From contig DATLQT010000031.1 in the NCBI GenBank assembly GCA_035535055.1, positions 3,062 through 67,061 on the forward strand: a DNA stretch of 64,000 bases. Direction: 5' to 3'. Shown here piece by piece: positions 62,214 to 64,000 of this stretch (position 1 is its first letter; every line of letters starts with the position of its first letter). The DNA is from UBA6019 sp035535055 (GTDB taxonomy: Bacteria > Chloroflexota > Dormibacteria > Dormibacterales > Dormibacteraceae). A model generated the notes under the pieces. It had not been told where the DNA came from. It worked only from the letters and a program-made list of their open reading frames with translations, and made no database searches. Made by a program: the position numbers and the translations under genes.

Positions 62214-63373
62214 CTAGACATAGCGTTGAGAGTTCACGTGGTCTGCTTCAAGGCTCGGTCCGCCAGCGATGCGGCTTCCCACCACTTCAGGTCCAGTCCG
62301 CGGCGGCGCGGCGGGTAGTCGCACTGTGACGCAGAGCCCGCCGTCGGCGCGAGGGCTGAGGGTGAGGGTTCCGTCGTGTGCTTGGGCGATGCTTTTGACG
62401 ATGGCCAGGCCGAGGCCGACACCCGCGTGGTCGCTGTGTATGCGTCCGGCGCCACGCCGGAACGGCTCGCCAAGCGTGGAGACTGACTGCCGGGTGAGCT
62501 TCTCGCCGGTGTTCTCGACGGTCAACACCACGGTTTTGGAGCGAACGCTGGTCGCGACCCACACGGTGCCCCGTTCAGGCAGATTGTGGACGATCGCGTT
62601 GTGTACGAGGTTCGTGCTCAGCTGCAGCAGGAGCGCATGCGAGCCGATGGTGGGGGTCATGTCGCCGGAGGTTTCGATGGTGACGCCATGTCTTTCAGCG
62701 AAGGGGAGAAGAGTTTCAGTGGCTTCCTCCGCTACGAGGGACAGGTCGACGTCTCCTCGGGTGAAGGACCGCCGGTCGGCGCGGCTGAGCAGGAGCAATG
62801 CTTCGGTGAGGTCGATCGCCCGGGTGTTGACGGCGTGGAGGCGGTCGACGAGTTCGCGGTGTCGCGGCTCGGATCCTTGCGGGCCACGTCGAGCAGTGTC
62901 TGCGTGATCGCCAGTGGGGTGCGCAGTTCGTGGGAGGCGTTGGCTGCGAATCTCTGCTGGTCGGCGATGTGCGCCTCGAGCCGTGCGAGCATGGCGTCGA
63001 AGGCGTCGGCGAGTTCGCGGAACTCGTCTCTGCGGCCCTGTAGCCGGATGCGGTGGGAGAGCGACCCGTTCGCAGCCATCCGTGTGGCGTCAGTGATTCG
63101 GGCCAGGGGGGCGAGCATGCGGCCCGCGAGGATCCAACCTCCCAGCAGGCCGAAGAGCAGGAGGAACGCCATCAGTGCGGCTACCGATGTCGCGACAGAG
63201 CGCAGGAGGACGGAGCGGACCAGTGGGCCCCCGGGACTCATTCCCACGTTGGGCTGGTAATGCAGGATGACCACCCACACGGCAGCGAGCAGCAGAGCAC
63301 CTGCGAGCATGAGGAAGCCGGCGTAGCTGAGGGTGAGTTTGAGGCGAACGCTCAGACCAAGGGCTCTATCCAC
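62214..63373 (-). pseudogene. Sensor histidine kinase, frameshifted
   Basis: Frame 1 from GTG 63373: two membrane helices (SYAGFLMLAGALLLAAVWVV; ATSVAALMAFLLLFGLLGGW), HAMP, then HisKA with phospho-His in FAANASHELRTPLAITQTLL. After KDPSRDT (about 62860) frame 1 becomes Ser/Thr/Pro nonsense, while the other frame continues RELVDRLHAVNTRAIDLTEA with N box LVHNAIVHN and G box GVGLGLAIVKS to 62214. Sequence there is GACACCGCGAAC; one more C would restore about 387 residues. So a one-base deletion, real or a sequencing error. Overlaps the regulator gene. Confidence 0.78.
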
Positions 63374-63868
63374 GGCCCCCTCCCTCAGGTTCGGTATCTG
63401 GTTGAGTGATGATGCGATACCCGACGCCGGCCACGGTATCGATGATTCCGGGTTCGCGGAGTCGCTTGCGCAGTGCCGAGACGGTGATACGCACGGCGTT
63501 GGTGAAGGGGTCGGCGTTCTCATCCCAGGCCCGTTCCAGTAGGTCCTCGGCGCTGACGACACCGCCTTCGGCAGCGACGAGGACTTCGAGCACCGCGAAC
63601 TGCTTGCGGGTGAGCGCTACGTAGCGGCCGTCGCGGTAGACCTCGCGGCGGAACGGGTCCAAACGCAGACCGGCGATCTCCCGCACGGGTGGCCTGTTGT
63701 GGGCGCGCCTGCGGTCGAGGGCTCTGAGACGAAGCACGAGTTCTTGGAGTTCGAAGGGCTTCGTGAGGTAGTCGTCGGCGCCGAGTTCGAAGCCCGTGGT
63801 CTTGTCATCGAGCCGGTCGGCCGCGGTGAGCATGAGGATCGGCATGCCACTGCCGGAGGCGACGGTGG
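63366..63868 (-). pseudogene. OmpR-type response regulator lacking the first half of its receiver
   Basis: Recognisable sequence begins at ASGSGMPILMLTAADRLDDK, the fourth receiver strand; residues for the acidic pair and phospho-Asp are absent. The remainder is intact: GADDYLTKPFELQEL, and the winged helix with RREVYRDGRYVALTRKQFAV, TVSALRKRLREPG and TVAGVGYRI. Upstream of ~63868 the DNA is another kinase gene on the opposite strand, so the regulator is truncated at this junction. Confidence 0.78.
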
Positions 63869-64000
63869 ATAGACCCCCTGGTCTGAGCGTTCGCCTGAAA
63901 CTCACCCTCAGCTACGCCGGCTTCCTCATGCTGGCCAGCACCTTGCTGCTCGCCGCCGTGTGGCTGTTTCTCCTGCATTACGTCCCGGATCGTTTGCTCA
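63865..64000 (+). CDS. N-terminus of a second, paralogous histidine kinase (runs off the window)
   Basis: From GTG 63865 the plus strand reads VDRPPGLSVRLKLTLSYAGF then LMLASTLLLAAVWLFLLHYV, a membrane helix. It matches the start of the minus-strand kinase (VDRALGLSVRLKLTLSYAGF): only three differences in the first 68 bases, then divergence. The frame is open to the last base. Confidence 0.7.
   Translation, partial: MDRPPGLSVRLKLTLSYAGFLMLASTLLLAAVWLFLLHYVPDRLL

Overview
The window is high-GC DNA, packed almost wall to wall with genes that often overlap by ATGA/GTGA, with many GTG and TTG starts. The gene set points to a free-living, probably soil, heterotroph of the Terrabacteria (Chloroflexota, Dormibacterota-like or Actinomycetota-like). 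It includes a K+-independent type H+-pyrophosphatase, GldAFG-type and DrrAB-type ABC systems, a glycolate oxidase operon, a TypA/CspA pair, a high-affinity phosphate system and an operator resembling the HspR (HAIR) site. No rRNA or tRNA gene is visible, so the placement is an inference.

Layout. 0-4.1 kb: a partial unknown gene and glcDEF (+). 4.1-11.7 kb (-): PP2C phosphatase, an FHA protein with a long Ala/Pro repeat, a GH2-type glycosidase, galK, galT. 11.8-12.1 kb: a non-coding stretch folding as a long rod-like RNA with an intrinsic terminator (6S-like candidate). 12.1-16.8 kb: thioesterase, spermidine-synthase-like membrane protein, lipoprotein, phosphodiesterase, small proteins. 16.8-23.6 kb (-): a six-gene operon, CoA ligase, leuB, leuC, leuD, leuA-like synthase, E1-alpha, that looks like 2-oxoacid chain elongation joined to acyl-CoA metabolism. 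23.6-30.5 kb (-): small proteins, hppA, DUF4340-like protein and a GldG/GldF/GldA-like ABC system. 30.6-43.8 kb: CinA-like protein, two acyl-CoA-type enzymes, SDR, YihY/BrkB, S9 peptidase, thiolase, a 48-residue membrane microprotein, a TlpA protein next to a SCO-TlpA fusion, DNA glycosylase, VOC protein, typA, cspA.

44.7-51.8 kb is a phosphate regulon: a frameshifted receiver gene, a small zinc-ribbon protein, pstS (-), then histidine kinase, pstB, phoU, response regulator, pstC, pstA (+). Three separate sets of three direct repeats (WTAAC-like core, exact 11-bp period) lie in front of the receiver gene, pstS and pstB, each best read in the direction of the gene it precedes. This is a coherent putative Pho-box system.

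51.8-58.4 kb carries gamma-glutamyltransferase, arsenate reductase, O-methyltransferase, a membrane protein, corA, a lipoprotein and a GT39-type glycosyltransferase. 58.5-62.05 kb (-) is an operon of a ribbon-helix-helix/HicB-like protein, DUF4097-like protein, DrrA-DrrB type exporter and Imm5-like protein. From 62.2 kb to the end lies a damaged two-component system: a kinase with a one-base frameshift and a regulator lacking half its receiver. The regulator is cut by an inversion junction next to a second, closely related kinase on the other strand.
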